From the NCBI GenBank assembly GCA_035630195.1, contig DASQLD010000015.1, forward strand, positions 1-14,447: a stretch of 14,447 nt of DNA, read 5' to 3'. The DNA comes from DASQDN01 sp035630195 (GTDB lineage: Bacteria; Acidobacteriota; Terriglobia; Bryobacterales; Bryobacteraceae). The first letter of the stretch is position 1. Each line of letters begins with the position of its first letter. Positions 14,418 through 14,447 of this stretch are shown here, one piece after another. A program made the translations under genes and the position numbers. The notes under the pieces are model-generated. The model worked only from the letters and a program-made list of their open reading frames with translations. It was not told the origin of the DNA and did not search any database.

Positions 14418-14447
14418 AGAGTTCCATCTGCGGGTCCCCCATCCATT

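Overview
The window reads as a chromosomal segment of a free-living, moderately GC-rich bacterium. Genes are tightly packed on both strands. GTG or TTG starts are frequent: icmA, the stress-protein gene and the debranching-enzyme gene use GTG, and treZ uses TTG. The mix of gene families (tRNA-tuf cluster, stand-alone secreted MBL protein, NYN/LOTUS protein, treZ with a debranching enzyme, standalone receiver) suggests an Acidobacteriota-type soil bacterium, perhaps Solibacter/Bryobacterales-like. That placement is from memory of such genomes, not from a search. I see no phage, IS element, CRISPR array or rRNA.

Layout. 1-720 (minus): the classic tRNA-tuf translation cluster, tRNA-Tyr(GTA), tRNA-Thr(GGT), then the 5' part of tuf (EF-Tu), which runs off the left edge. 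950-1330 (minus): a small exported hypothetical protein. 1477-2475 (plus): a secreted ComEC-like metallo-beta-lactamase-fold hydrolase. 2479-about 4413 (minus): a two-gene operon of a membrane-anchored alpha/beta hydrolase followed by a YghA-type SDR, joined stop-to-start. 4435-7783 (plus): a B12-dependent acyl-CoA mutase in two subunits, then an NYN/LOTUS putative RNase, closed by a strong bidirectional terminator. 7847-8908 (minus): a glycine-zipper stress protein with a LEA-like tail. 9053-9982 (plus): an aldo/keto reductase very like plant L-galactose dehydrogenase. 9983-10381 (minus): a single-domain response regulator. 10451-14417 (plus): treZ overlapping a glycogen-debranching-type glucosidase gene.

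How the genes work together. The mutase pair (large and small subunit) forms one adenosylcobalamin enzyme. A name-level annotation would call it methylmalonyl-CoA mutase, but the two residues that set substrate choice are Phe and Gln, as in isobutyryl-CoA mutase, so it probably interconverts isobutyryl- and n-butyryl-CoA. TreZ and the debranching enzyme belong to alpha-glucan metabolism, with trehalose released from maltooligosyltrehalose and branch points removed; treY is not in the window. The stress protein and trehalose genes together hint at a desiccation or osmotic-stress theme, which is inference.

The most interesting points are the Phe/Gln mutase signature, a perfect 14-bp palindrome filling the icmA-icmB gap, a LacI-type palindrome between the stress and reductase genes, the NYN/LOTUS RNase behind icmAB, and a repeated promoter-like element in the tRNA-tuf cluster. 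I did not find a convincing wholly new multi-gene system.
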